A stretch of DNA of 37,286 bases from Collinsella sp. (GCA_019424965.1 JAHYYL010000012.1:20503-57788), one strand, 5' to 3'; positions 9,699 to 17,003 are shown, numbered from the stretch's first letter. The notes: a model not told the origin generated them from the sequence alone. A program made the numbers and translations.

Positions 9699-9727
9699 AG
9701 TCAAACGTGCGTATTTTACGCTGTCAA
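9699..9727 (-). promoter_or_regulatory. putative pel operon promoter with a palindrome in the spacer
   Basis: On the minus strand a perfect TTGACA lies at 9727-9722. It is followed directly by the palindrome GCGTAAAATACGC (9721-9709; 5-bp arms, 3-base centre). The expected -10 position is poor (TTGACT around 9704-9699), which would fit an activator- or repressor-dependent promoter. It lies 35-63 bases upstream of the pelD start in the only gap between pelD and the upstream locus. Prediction by eye only. Confidence 0.35.
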
Positions 9728-9819
9728 CGCGAGTTGGAACGCCTTTAAGGCTGTTTTAAGAACTTTTTTAGAGGATGTGGGAGTGGCAACTCGTCCAACC
9801 CAGGCTCAATGAGAGGCTG

Positions 9820-10272
9820 CTATTCGCTCTGAAAAGGCACATCGCAATCTGCTGACAGCTCTGCAGGGAGAATGGCAGGCAATGTAAGCGCTCCCATAGG
9901 CGAAAGTCCAGTAACAACCATCAAATAGCTCTTTGCATGGGCATATGCCATCGAAATAGCATTTGAAAGAAGGTAGTGACGCGCCTCGTCATCGGGAGAG
10001 TTCATAGGCATTTGCGCTGAAACCGAGATGGATACTGTAACGCCAGCGTGCATCTTCTCCTGTGCACCTTCATCTCTGTCAAGGAGGCTGCCAATTACGC
10101 ACATCTTTAAACTTGCGCGAGCGTCATTACCGTTTTTCCAAAGGTGGACATCTTGGTAGCTAACGTCAACTTTTAATTCCATGTTATCCGAGGGCGAATC
10201 CTCGATATGGAAATCGGAGTCAACGACAAACAAATGAACGACTTGAATCGGAGCAATAAAATCCCCACTCAT
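9820..10272 (-). CDS. SecB-like chaperone of a toxin-antitoxin-chaperone (TAC)-type locus
   Basis: 150 aa. A beta-rich N-terminal half is followed by a C-terminal helix plus a proline-rich tail (AYAHAKSYLMVVTGLSP, then ALTLPAILPAEL). This corresponds to the SecB helix and its TFPALNLAPVNF-like end. SecB is rare in Gram-positive bacteria as an export chaperone, but SecB-like proteins occur next to XRE antitoxins, where they stabilise the antitoxin. The start ATG overlaps the stop of the XRE gene as ATGA, supporting co-translation. Composition is lower in GC than pel. A general export role is less likely given the context. Confidence 0.65.
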   Translation of the reverse strand: MSGDFIAPIQVVHLFVVDSDFHIEDSPSDNMELKVDVSYQDVHLWKNGNDARASLKMCVIGSLLDRDEGAQEKMHAGVTVSISVSAQMPMNSPDDEARHYLLSNAISMAYAHAKSYLMVVTGLSPMGALTLPAILPAELSADCDVPFQSE

Positions 10273-10658
10273 GCTGCCAAACCTCCGGAAATCATCTCGA
10301 GATTCACATGCGAGGACGGACGCTCGTTCCTAAAAGACCATTGTTTGCGCAGGGATTCATTGGACGAGAGAAACGGTAGCTCTTTAGAATAGTTAACGGT
10401 AACCTTAGGAACGATATTGATACCTAAAGCGAGCTCGAACCTGGCGATTGTCTTCAGCGTCATATTGGGCTGAGAATTCAACAGTTTCGAAAGCGACTGA
10501 AGGCTCACGCCCATACGCTTTGCCAACTCGCTTTTGCTTAAACCCAAATGCTTCATCTCGCGATGAACAATAAACTCGATATCTAGCGCGTGTTCATAAG
10601 CGCGTGTTTCGCTAGTTTCTGTCTCGGCGTAAAAATCAGATAAATCTACTTTATTCAT
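10269..10658 (-). CDS. XRE-family HTH antitoxin with probable chaperone-addiction tail
   Basis: 129 aa. A helix-turn-helix of the Cro/C1 type spans about residues 37-80 (HLGLSKSELAKRMGVSLQSL, then a recognition region ending in ALGI). The ~40-residue C-terminal tail after the HTH is the kind of extension that in TAC systems binds the SecB-like chaperone. ATG 10658 is preferred to an in-frame start 24 bases upstream because CGGAGAA lies 5 bases before it. It sits between the toxin-position reading frame and the SecB-like gene. It probably autorepresses the locus through the inverted repeat at 10893-10920. Confidence 0.78.
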   Translation of the reverse strand: MNKVDLSDFYAETETSETRAYEHALDIEFIVHREMKHLGLSKSELAKRMGVSLQSLSKLLNSQPNMTLKTIARFELALGINIVPKVTVNYSKELPFLSSNESLRKQWSFRNERPSSHVNLEMISGGLAA

Positions 10659-10698
10659 TGTGTTCTCCGTTTCGAAAGCCAAGTATAAAAGTCAAGGC

Positions 10699-10872
10699 TC
10701 AGATTCCAGAAGTTGACGTGCTATTCTGGCCGATCATTGTTCGAGCGGTTAATTTCCGCTTAGGGTCTGACAACATTTTCTGGAATTGAGAGTTGTCGGG
10801 AGAAGCCGTCAATTCCCAAAACGGTCGACCCTTGAGGTCTCTATATTCGACAAGATCATATCCTTCTGCCAA
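10699..10872 (-). CDS. 57-aa protein in toxin position (possible truncated HigB/RelE-type toxin)
   Basis: TTG start at 10872 with a near-ideal GGGAGG 7 bases upstream. The product begins MAEGYDLVEYRDLKGRPFWE. The EYRDLKGR segment resembles the first strand of HigB/phage-Gp49-type toxins (typically EFYED..G..P), but a full toxin is about 100 aa and this frame stops at 57. The last ~30 residues show no family signal, so the gene may be frameshifted or truncated. A longer in-frame N-terminal extension (to 11040) was rejected because it would run through the operator. Position ahead of antitoxin and chaperone matches TAC gene order. Confidence 0.45.
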   Translation of the reverse strand: MAEGYDLVEYRDLKGRPFWELTASPDNSQFQKMLSDPKRKLTARTMIGQNSTSTSGI

Positions 10873-10892
10873 AGGGCACCTCCCATTTCTAG

Positions 10893-10920
10893 ATGAACTT
10901 AACTTATAGGTTAAGTTCAT
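10893..10920 (-). promoter_or_regulatory. operator: perfect 11-bp inverted repeat over the TAC promoter
   Basis: ATGAACTTAAC (10893-10903) and GTTAAGTTCAT (10910-10920) are perfect complements around a 6-base centre. On the minus strand the centre supplies a -10-like TATAAG (10908-10903); no good -35 is seen. The repeat lies 21 bases upstream of the TTG start of the toxin-position frame. Antitoxins of the XRE type bind such palindromes over their own promoter. Confidence 0.65.
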
Positions 10921-11138
10921 CCAATTAAATACATATAACGAGGTCCAGACAAGATTCCTCTGCCCCAATCGATAAACAAACCAGTCGAGCTTATGCAAAA
11001 TCCGGAAGTGTGCGGCATATTCTAGACACGTCAACCACACTGGATAGTGGCAACGCTTCTACCTGCGGGTTCTTTTCATGAAAAGGACGATGTGCTCGAG
11101 GGTTCCAAAATTTGCCGCATGCTTCCGTCGGGCGTTTC

Positions 11139-11262
11139 CGGAAGTGCGGTGAAAAACCGAGATCGACAGACCAGACCCCTGTTTTAGCCTTCCGCGACCT
11201 GCGGTTTTGTTGCCGAAATTCGGTTTATGCTCGGAGGTTTCCGATTTTTCCCCGCACTTCCG
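11139..11262. repeat. interrupted inverted repeat, 17 of 18 bases
   Basis: CGGAAGTGCGGTGAAAAA (11139-11156) is the reverse complement, with one mismatch, of TTTTTCCCCGCACTTCCG (11245-11262). Weaker complementarity continues on both sides. The 88-base interior holds further short palindromes (CCGAAATTCGG near 11214). It could be a small non-autonomous element or a folded RNA; neither is proven. Confidence 0.5.
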
Positions 11263-11363
11263 AAAAGCACCCTTAAACCGCGCGTCCCGAAGCGGAAAAC
11301 CGCCGGATATTTGTTCTCCCCAAATGAGATCCTTGTTTTGCCTGGCCGAATCTTACATCCAAA

Positions 11364-11395
11364 CAAAAAAAGAGGACCGACGCATCAACCCTCTT
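11364..11395 (-). terminator. intrinsic-terminator-like hairpin
   Basis: On the minus strand AAGAGG (11395-11390) pairs with CCTCTT (11375-11370) and runs straight into seven T residues (11371-11365). The loop is long (14 bases), so strength is doubtful. It would end transcripts reading through from the SIR2 region. Confidence 0.45.
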
Positions 11396-11546
11396 CAGGT
11401 GTCGCCCGAAGGCTTCCAGCGCAATTGATTTAATTCTAATCGATATCACTTGTTTGACCACGATCACGTCAACCAGTAGAAGCCGCCCATGCTCGATCAT
11501 TCCATTGCCGGGATGGTGCTTGGCTAGTACGTCACACATTGCATAC

Positions 11547-11612
11547 ATGAAAAAAGGGCAACACTCTCAATTTGAAAGCGTCACCCTTAAAGCTCCCAAA
11601 GAGCTTTTGTAT
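11547..11612 (-). repeat. two-hairpin 3' element, copy A (terminator-like)
   Basis: Read on the minus strand: hairpin 1 is AAAGCTC/GAGCTTT (11607-11601 with 11595-11589). Hairpin 2 is a 15-bp stem with G-U pairs (11588-11574 with 11568-11554) followed by a run of six T. This is an intrinsic terminator about 200 bases downstream of the SIR2 gene. Copy B at 17801-17866 has identical stems and changed loops. A third hairpin at 11617-11640 (8-bp arms GGAAGATA/TATCTTCC) precedes it. Confidence 0.75.
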
Positions 11613-11784
11613 TGCAGGAAGATACTCTACACTATCTTCCCTTGATTGGCGGGTCGAAACAGACACCATTGTGATTTCAAGCAGAAAGCGTTATATTAAG
11701 TATGCATTTGCACGTGGTGTTCGCACTATACGCTCAGATGCCATAGTTTACAAAGATGGCCTTCTTCATAGACGCTAGGTGGGA

Positions 11785-13380
11785 TTACTCACTAGTAGCC
11801 GATATGTCGAAGGCCTTCTTGTACTTAAGGAAATCATACATTCTAATAAGCCGTTTCAGCTCGCTATTACCGTGGATTATCTTGCGATCGTCCGTGATGA
11901 GCGCCCTCAGATATTCAAGCAACTTATTTAGATCGATCTCATCTTCTTCAAGTAGCACAAGCTTTTTAAATGCTTCCTCAAAGCCTTCGTTAGCTATAAC
12001 AGACTGAACCGAGTGTCTAATTCCCGAATGATGATAGCTACCCTTTGCCTTTCGTAGGCTGTTGTTTAGAAAAGCATCTAAATCCTTCTTCTCATCTATT
12101 TCCTTTAGCATCCTTGGATTAAGAACTTCCCCTGAATACGCGCTTAAATACTTATACATGGGCAAACCACCCGAGTTAGAAGCAAGCAGCGAAGGAAGGT
12201 ATTCCTCGACGGCAAGCTTAGGAGCAACATGTTCGTCATCAAACACAACATCACGATATAGAAGTTCGGCTTTGACCATATGCCCGTGCCCTAAAGAAGC
12301 ATTCGCAACACCGATACCCAGCACAAGATGCTGTCCCTCCGGAAGTCTCTCGAGGTCGCTAAAACTCGCTTCAACTACCAGAGAGTCATTCGGATCGCCC
12401 TCATCAGCCAAGGCGTAGATGCTCCTGCGAAGCTCACGAATGATCCTGGGCGAGAAGGAGCATTTGGATTGTCCAATTGCTTCATACACTGCACCAAAAT
12501 CGTTCGTCCTAATCTCGGTCATGCTTATCTCGCCAATACCTGGAAAGGTAAACGAATGAGTTGAGGTTGCGTTTTCTCCCCTAGTAAGGAAGATAAAGCG
12601 CTTTCTAAGCAACGCAAGATTGTTAGAACCGAGGCAGCGCGAAATCGACATGAGGATAGCTTGGATATCGGGGTCGTTAAGGGAATAACCGATAAAAATA
12701 ATTGGGTATTCCATAAAAATAGTTAACAACTTGGCAGCCAAGTAATCCTGTGTTTCGGCGAGTTTTACGTAATCTGCCTCCTCAAGAACCATAGATTCAG
12801 GATTATCCATAGAACCGTGGATCTTATAGATTTCACCCATTTCAAAAGTTCTGTGAAAGACGAGATCGTCTTGGCCAACAAAAACTTTAAACTCGGGAAA
12901 TAGCGACTCCAGGAGACAGTCATAGTTGGTTGTTATAACTCCAGAGATACGCCGCCTGCCAACCTCTCTCAAGATATCAAGCTCATGCGTCATATATTCA
13001 GGTTTGAACGAGGATAACCTCTCGGCCGCCATGATCTTTAAAATAGATTTACGCTGACGAATGTCCTCCACATGATCGTTTCTAAAAGAAGCGAAGCGAG
13101 GGTCCTCAAGAACAGCTATGCGCATATCCTTATCAAGCATCGTCGCGGCAGAGGGCAATGCGCTATTGTCAGACTCATCTGGACAACGTGCCAGGTACGA
13201 GTCAAGCCGAAAGGGATCATCGGAAAGACGGGAACAGAGGTGCCTTAACAAACCAACCCAATCGTCGGTACCCATGTATCTACGGGAAAAGCCCGAGCCG
13301 ACGAATAAATATGGGCTACGCCCCACCCCATTTATCAAACGTACAACGCTTTCTACAATGTCATCTCTTCCGACTTCCAT
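11785..13380 (-). CDS. SIR2-like NADase, probable antiphage effector
   Basis: 531 aa. The N-terminal ~300 residues carry SIR2-fold motifs: FVGSGFS (26-32) for NAD binding, GVITTNYD (147-154), YKIHGS with the catalytic His188, and FIGYSLNDPDI (229-239), the form seen in SIR2_2/SIR2-like defence proteins rather than zinc-binding deacetylase sirtuins (no CxxC zinc ligands seen). Such proteins degrade NAD+ during infection. The C-terminal ~230 residues are not recognised and may sense the trigger. The ATG is preceded by TTTGGAGG. It is transcribed alone: about 500 bases separate it from the upstream gene, and a -10-like TATACT lies ~30 bases upstream. Confidence 0.85.
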   Translation of the reverse strand: MEVGRDDIVESVVRLINGVGRSPYLFVGSGFSRRYMGTDDWVGLLRHLCSRLSDDPFRLDSYLARCPDESDNSALPSAATMLDKDMRIAVLEDPRFASFRNDHVEDIRQRKSILKIMAAERLSSFKPEYMTHELDILREVGRRRISGVITTNYDCLLESLFPEFKVFVGQDDLVFHRTFEMGEIYKIHGSMDNPESMVLEEADYVKLAETQDYLAAKLLTIFMEYPIIFIGYSLNDPDIQAILMSISRCLGSNNLALLRKRFIFLTRGENATSTHSFTFPGIGEISMTEIRTNDFGAVYEAIGQSKCSFSPRIIRELRRSIYALADEGDPNDSLVVEASFSDLERLPEGQHLVLGIGVANASLGHGHMVKAELLYRDVVFDDEHVAPKLAVEEYLPSLLASNSGGLPMYKYLSAYSGEVLNPRMLKEIDEKKDLDAFLNNSLRKAKGSYHHSGIRHSVQSVIANEGFEEAFKKLVLLEEDEIDLNKLLEYLRALITDDRKIIHGNSELKRLIRMYDFLKYKKAFDISATSE

Positions 13381-13649
13381 CTAGCGCCTCCAAACAAGCT
13401 ACTTCCATAAGTATAGAACATATGTTTGGATTTTACTAGAATTGCAAGACTTCATCGGAGACAAAGCTGCTCGACAATTGAAAATTCGAACCGCACAGGT
13501 GACCCAATATTCAGCAGTGTTCCGACGAGCAAATATTCATTTCGCGCCTCAGGCAATCTAGCGCAGCGGCATCAGTTAGAACGCCATGACTCTCTAGGAG
13601 TTCGATAAGTTGAGCGAAAGTCTATAATTCCATCGCCAAAGTAACTCCT

Positions 13650-13697
13650 AAAATCAAAGGGCCGTTGCCGATAACAACCAAACAACGACCCTCCTTT
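13650..13697 (-). terminator. terminator-like hairpin downstream of the membrane-protein gene
   Basis: On the minus strand GGTCGTTG (13690-13683) pairs with CAACGGCC (13667-13660), extended after a 3-base bulge by AAAG/CTTT. GATTTTAGG follows. It lies about 190 bases beyond the stop of the 13888-15297 gene. The T tract is short, so efficiency is uncertain. Confidence 0.45.
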
Positions 13698-13753
13698 GTC
13701 ATCGCCTCACGTAGAGCCCACGACAACTGCATCACTAACTGGATGTTAACCTA

Positions 13754-13774
13754 GATGCGCAGTAATTGCGCATC
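13754..13774. repeat. perfect 8-bp inverted repeat
   Basis: GATGCGCA (13754-13761) and TGCGCATC (13767-13774) around a 5-base centre GTAAT. A second short palindrome CTTCGC/GCGAAG follows near 13804-13826. No T tract on either strand suits a terminator; an operator or attachment scar is possible. Confidence 0.4.
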
Positions 13775-13887
13775 CAAAAAAGTTAATCATGTAGCAAATA
13801 CTCTTCGCGTTGAAACTAATGCGAAGCATTTTCGCGTCCGTGCACGAGAATGCGCAATCAATATGCGGAAAGGCAAAGATGATTCAC

Positions 13888-15297
13888 CTAGCTAACAACC
13901 ATCCAGTCACTACCGACAGTACTCGAAATCTTCGAGGAATCGCCGATGCACACGATGGTCGCCGAAGCGCCGGGCACATACTTGGCCTCAAGAACGGAAA
14001 CACCTTGCTCCTTAAGCCTTAAGGTCGTCTCGGTTATCTGGGTTTTATTCACATCATTTTTGCTGACCAGTTTAACGCCATTGCCATCATTTTCATTCAG
14101 GCAGGATACAACCGTATTGTAATCGGCCCAATAACAGTACTCCCCAGAAAGCCATCCAAGCTCAGTGGCGCATATCGATCCAGTCGCAGAAACCGTCTTT
14201 GGAAGCAATCCGTAACGTTGCCTTTCCTCAAATTCCAGAACATCGCAAAATACGTGATTAGCATTAAGTAATCTCGTTCCACAATAGTCCCCATAAAATG
14301 GCGCAAAGTGATTGCGGATAGTCCGCGACAACATCAAGTAGTCGTAGGTGTAATAGCCCATGAAAATTCGCAGACCGTCTCCCCCGGATCCCTCAGCAGA
14401 ACGACCGAATTCAACAAGGAACTGGTCCCACATGCTCTCAATATAGGGAATTGCGAGTTTAACGCTATCCCTATCAGACAGAGGAGTCTCGCTCTTCTGC
14501 TGCATTATCCCCGTAGTATTTGCCAAATGGAAATGAGCGGCCATACGCTCGATCGTTCGGATGAACTCAGGACGATTCCCATCCTCTATAGCCATAATTG
14601 CGAAGAAAACACTTCTCAACAGGAGATCATTCGAAAAACGCTGAGGTAAAAGATCACCATATTCACGCTCGTATGCGAATAGCCTGGCTTCGCCCGTATC
14701 AATTGAAGAGTAATTAAATACGGAGTACGACGGAACAACATATGACGGAATGACATATGAGCGCACACGGCTACGCTTAATTTGATAACGCTTAAAAAAG
14801 GTGGAAATCCAAAAGGTCACAACACCAAATAATGCCAGCTCAAACTCAAAGGCAATACTCGAAGTATCAAGCACATCTAGCCCCTGTCCTCCGAGATAGC
14901 CATCGATAACAAAGTGATCGAATGCGACGGACAGCAAAAGAGACATGAACGCCTCGAATGAGAAAGGAAGGGTCCGGTACCGCAATTTACCCCTTGCATG
15001 CTTGATTACCCCAAGAAACAACCAATAGAAAAGGGTGGGCATGTATCGCAGCGAAGGACCTGGAACTGAAAACGCATCGCAAATCGCAGCCACAATAAAC
15101 ACGGGGAGCTGGCAACAAATTGTTGGAGCGAGAATTCGGTAGGCAACGTTCAACCTGCCCGACTCATCGGAGGGGTACAGTTCTTCGACGGTGTATTGCC
15201 CTCCAATCGCCAAGGGCCCAGCAAAGCGGACAAGCTGAACGCTCACCAAACCGGTAAAGACATAAAAGACAATCCAAAGAATAGTGACCGATTCCAC
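13888..15297 (-). CDS. multi-pass membrane protein with lysozyme-fold-like motifs, possible envelope-acting effector
   Basis: 469 aa. About five hydrophobic helices fill residues 1-168. A tyrosine/proline-rich linker (RSYVIPSYVVPSY) leads into a soluble domain. In that domain MAIEDGNRP (235-243) and NTTGIMQQKS (260-269) resemble the catalytic Glu and GIMQ motifs of lysozyme-fold enzymes (SLT 'ES..NP' and 'GLMQ', GT51 'AIED' and 'TQQ'). The assignment is by motif only. The start is GTG, with GAGGAGA 10 bases upstream. It is flanked by the SIR2 gene and the repeat-bounded Abi segment, so a defence role is plausible. Alternatives: a cell-wall enzyme or an unrelated membrane protein. Confidence 0.6.
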   Translation of the reverse strand: MESVTILWIVFYVFTGLVSVQLVRFAGPLAIGGQYTVEELYPSDESGRLNVAYRILAPTICCQLPVFIVAAICDAFSVPGPSLRYMPTLFYWLFLGVIKHARGKLRYRTLPFSFEAFMSLLLSVAFDHFVIDGYLGGQGLDVLDTSSIAFEFELALFGVVTFWISTFFKRYQIKRSRVRSYVIPSYVVPSYSVFNYSSIDTGEARLFAYEREYGDLLPQRFSNDLLLRSVFFAIMAIEDGNRPEFIRTIERMAAHFHLANTTGIMQQKSETPLSDRDSVKLAIPYIESMWDQFLVEFGRSAEGSGGDGLRIFMGYYTYDYLMLSRTIRNHFAPFYGDYCGTRLLNANHVFCDVLEFEERQRYGLLPKTVSATGSICATELGWLSGEYCYWADYNTVVSCLNENDGNGVKLVSKNDVNKTQITETTLRLKEQGVSVLEAKYVPGASATIVCIGDSSKISSTVGSDWMVVS

Positions 15298-15474
15298 CTG
15301 TAAACAATCTCCTCAAGTCATACGCTTGCGATTAATTGTAGATAGACAAAATTGAACAGGAAGCGACAATATTTGAAACTGTTGTTTTACGCTCCCCGGA
15401 TCAAATGCCTTCAATTAAGAAACCCGGCGAAAAACCAAGACTACAAAATCGAAGAATACGCCCATGCAGAGCTT

Positions 15475-15576
15475 GACCTGAGCAGCAGCCTCACTGGCTT
15501 TTCCTGGAAGGTCTCGGTAACAAGTCTCGAAGAGGCGCAAGACGGCCTCATGTTGAAGCTGCCGCATCGCGTATAG
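15475..15576 (+). pseudogene. 3' fragment of an unknown gene, copy 1
   Basis: The in-frame tail reads ...LTGFSWKVSVTSLEEAQDG and ends LMLKLPHRV before TAG. Copy 2 (to 20032) keeps the frame with conservative changes and some synonymous ones. No start or ribosome site fits the short open frame, so only the 3' end survives. The parent family is not recognised. Confidence 0.5.
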
Positions 15577-15818
15577 TCAACCCAGCACGGGTCAGAGCGC
15601 CGCCGGGGACCAAAGCGGGCCCACCATCCGTCCCCTCCCCAACATTCCCCAGAAAGCTCGCTGATGTTGACTGGTGTTCCCGTAAAATAAACCTCAACAA
15701 AATATGTGCGGAGTGCTGGCCTGGAGCTGCCTTTGGACCCTATTGGCTGCTCACCGAGAGGCTCCGCTATGAAACGACCCCTTTACTACCTGCTCTGCGC
15801 GATCTCATGCGCATCCAA
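15475..15818 (+). repeat. ~340-bp direct repeat, left copy
   Basis: It aligns with 19930-20275 at roughly 85-90% identity by eye, at a nearly constant offset of about 4457 bases. Blocks of 40-60 identical bases include the whole stretch before the transglutaminase start. It spans the 3' end of one gene, an intergenic promoter-like region and the 5' end of the next, so it is a duplicated gene junction, not a mobile-element end. It stops a few bases before the Abi gene. Confidence 0.9.
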
Positions 15819-15825
15819 CTTGTAG
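15769..15825 (+). pseudogene. truncated 5' end of a transglutaminase-type secreted protein
   Basis: ATG followed by KRPLYYLLCAISCASNL and then TAG. It is nearly identical to the signal peptide of the intact gene at 20226 (KRSLYYLLCAIACTS). The ribosome site AGAGG is retained. The break falls right where the Abi gene's 3' flank begins, marking an insertion or recombination junction. Confidence 0.85.
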
Positions 15826-15848
15826 GGTAAATTCATCGCTCGCGTCGA

Positions 15849-16781
15849 TTACGACCCCAATATTTCCTTAGGAAACACGCTCGGCAAATCGTTAACGCCC
15901 ATAGCGAAAAGCACTTTTGCGCTGGCATCGTTGCTGAGCTCGTCGCTCAACTTAAGTGCATCAAGCAGTATATTTCGGCGTAAAATCTTATAGTCATCCT
16001 CAGTCAGCACTAGCTCAAGATCGCTTAAAACCCCTACTAGATTGACATCGTGAGACGGAGATACCCTGGCGCAGAATAGACGCTCGTCATGCGCACAGAT
16101 ATTTCGAAAATCTTTAATATGATCGTACGCAAGTCTTAGCCTTCGTGGGCTGATGCGCTTATGGACTTCATGTGTCTCGAAATAAAGGTCAGAAAACGAC
16201 TTGGCAATGGAATTTCTCATGCTTTCTGGTTGAAACTCGAAAAACTTGAATGCCTGGCCAAGCATTAGGTAATTCATAAGAATCCATACCGGCGTATTGT
16301 CGTGATTATTTTCATAATGACGAATGTAGTCCCTTTTATAATCACTGTTCCATTTTTTAGACCTACATAGCACCTTCTCGAAATCACCGATAAGCGTGTC
16401 GATCTTTTTTCGATAGCCGGCATCAGCACGATAGGAATCTCTATCAAGGTATGCTTCTGGGCTATCTTTATGAGCCATGGCAAATCGATAAGAGCAGACG
16501 GTTTTAAGAACTGCTTCCGCCTTGTTAAAATACTCAAACATCAGCAGGCGCAACGTTCGATCGAATTCGAATAAACGATAGATATCAGAAAACTTCGTAC
16601 CTTTTACGAATAGCTCGTGGCAAGAATCTCCGCGCTGGTCGAGAAATAAATCCTTGTAGCCGTTAATAACCGGATAGTATCCCTCGCGCTCCAAAACTAA
16701 ACGAGTATTGTTATCGCATTCGAGTCCACGGCCTTCAAGAATAGCAATCTGCTCATCAATAGATTTAAATGGTTTATCCAT
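15849..16781 (-). CDS. abiF: Abi_2 (AbiD/AbiF-family) HEPN abortive-infection protein
   Basis: 310 aa, normal for the family. The opening FKSIDEQIAILEGRGL and the block EREGYYPVINGYKDLF match the Abi_2 N-terminus. FEFDRTLRLLMFEYFNKAE matches its core. FRNICAHDERLF carries the HEPN RNase motif R-x4-H (Arg226, His231). HEPN proteins of this family cut RNA and halt growth on phage infection. The start ATG has SD AAGGGG five bases upstream, and that SD can be paired by its own leader (see the ncRNA entry). Composition is AT-rich relative to flanks, and the gene sits just inside the direct repeat, both consistent with transfer. The symbol distinguishes poorly between AbiD and AbiF. Confidence 0.88.
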   Translation of the reverse strand: MDKPFKSIDEQIAILEGRGLECDNNTRLVLEREGYYPVINGYKDLFLDQRGDSCHELFVKGTKFSDIYRLFEFDRTLRLLMFEYFNKAEAVLKTVCSYRFAMAHKDSPEAYLDRDSYRADAGYRKKIDTLIGDFEKVLCRSKKWNSDYKRDYIRHYENNHDNTPVWILMNYLMLGQAFKFFEFQPESMRNSIAKSFSDLYFETHEVHKRISPRRLRLAYDHIKDFRNICAHDERLFCARVSPSHDVNLVGVLSDLELVLTEDDYKILRRNILLDALKLSDELSNDASAKVLFAMGVNDLPSVFPKEILGS

Positions 16782-16783
16782 TT

Positions 16784-16892
16784 GGACCCCTTAAACGCGA
16801 AAACCGCCTTTCGGCGGTTCCCACGGACCAAGCCGGACGTACCGTCGCAAGGCCTCATCACAACGATTACTTTAAGGGAGAACTCGGGGTCC
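16784..16892 (-). ncRNA. structured leader / candidate antitoxin RNA upstream of abiF
   Basis: On the minus strand a ~109-base stretch opens with GGACCCC (16892-16886) and closes with its complement GGGGTCC (16790-16784), next to the abi start. A second pairing, CCCTTAAA (16878-16871) with TTTAAGGG (16795-16788), competes for the same bases. Both would hide the SD AAGGGG. Inside are a GAAA-capped 7-bp hairpin AACCGCC/GGCGGTT (16819-16802) followed by TTTTCGCGTTT, and a weaker stem around 16825-16855. AbiF-family toxins are known to be paired with upstream structured RNAs. The ends and transcription are inferred, and no convincing promoter was identified. Confidence 0.55.
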
Positions 16893-17003
16893 GTCAATCC
16901 AATACCACGAATCCCCCAAATCAACCCTTTGAAGAGACCAAACAACCAATTCAGGTAAAATAGCCCCAAGCTCCTATTTCGCCACAATGAAGAAGTCATT
17001 TAG

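Larger units (their letters stand above)
10921..11784. other. 864-bp region without a convincing gene
   Basis: It holds an interrupted inverted repeat (11139-11262), a minus-strand terminator-like hairpin (11364-11395), a minus-strand open frame of 91 codons (11273-11548) with no ribosome site or family resemblance, and the hairpin element copy A (11547-11612). The open frame may be debris of an older gene. Confidence 0.5.
13381..13887. other. 507-bp intergenic region with hairpins and a possible gene scrap
   Basis: It contains the SIR2 gene promoter region, a terminator-like hairpin (13656-13697) and a perfect 8-bp palindrome (13754-13774). A minus-strand stretch of about 35 codons (about 13500-13613) reads protein-like (FAQLIELLESHGVLTDAAAL) but is bounded by stops, so it is probably a remnant. 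Confidence 0.5.
15298..15848. other. gene debris between membrane protein and Abi gene
   Basis: The 551 bases hold a 3' gene fragment (to 15576), a promoter-like stretch and the first 19 codons of a transglutaminase-type gene (15769-15825). All are duplicated at 19930-20275. The first ~170 bases show nothing recognisable. Confidence 0.7.

Noticed and set aside
10873..11040. N-terminal extension of the 57-aa toxin-position protein to 113 aa
   Set aside because: It would be translated through the palindromic operator and -10 box, and a strong GGGAGG marks the internal TTG start.
11547..11645. Small peptide starting MKKGQHS, with a related peptide at 17801
   Set aside because: The two copies differ only at hairpin-loop bases in the conserved part, giving amino-acid changes while stems stay identical; this points to RNA structure, not protein. 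No ribosome site precedes either.
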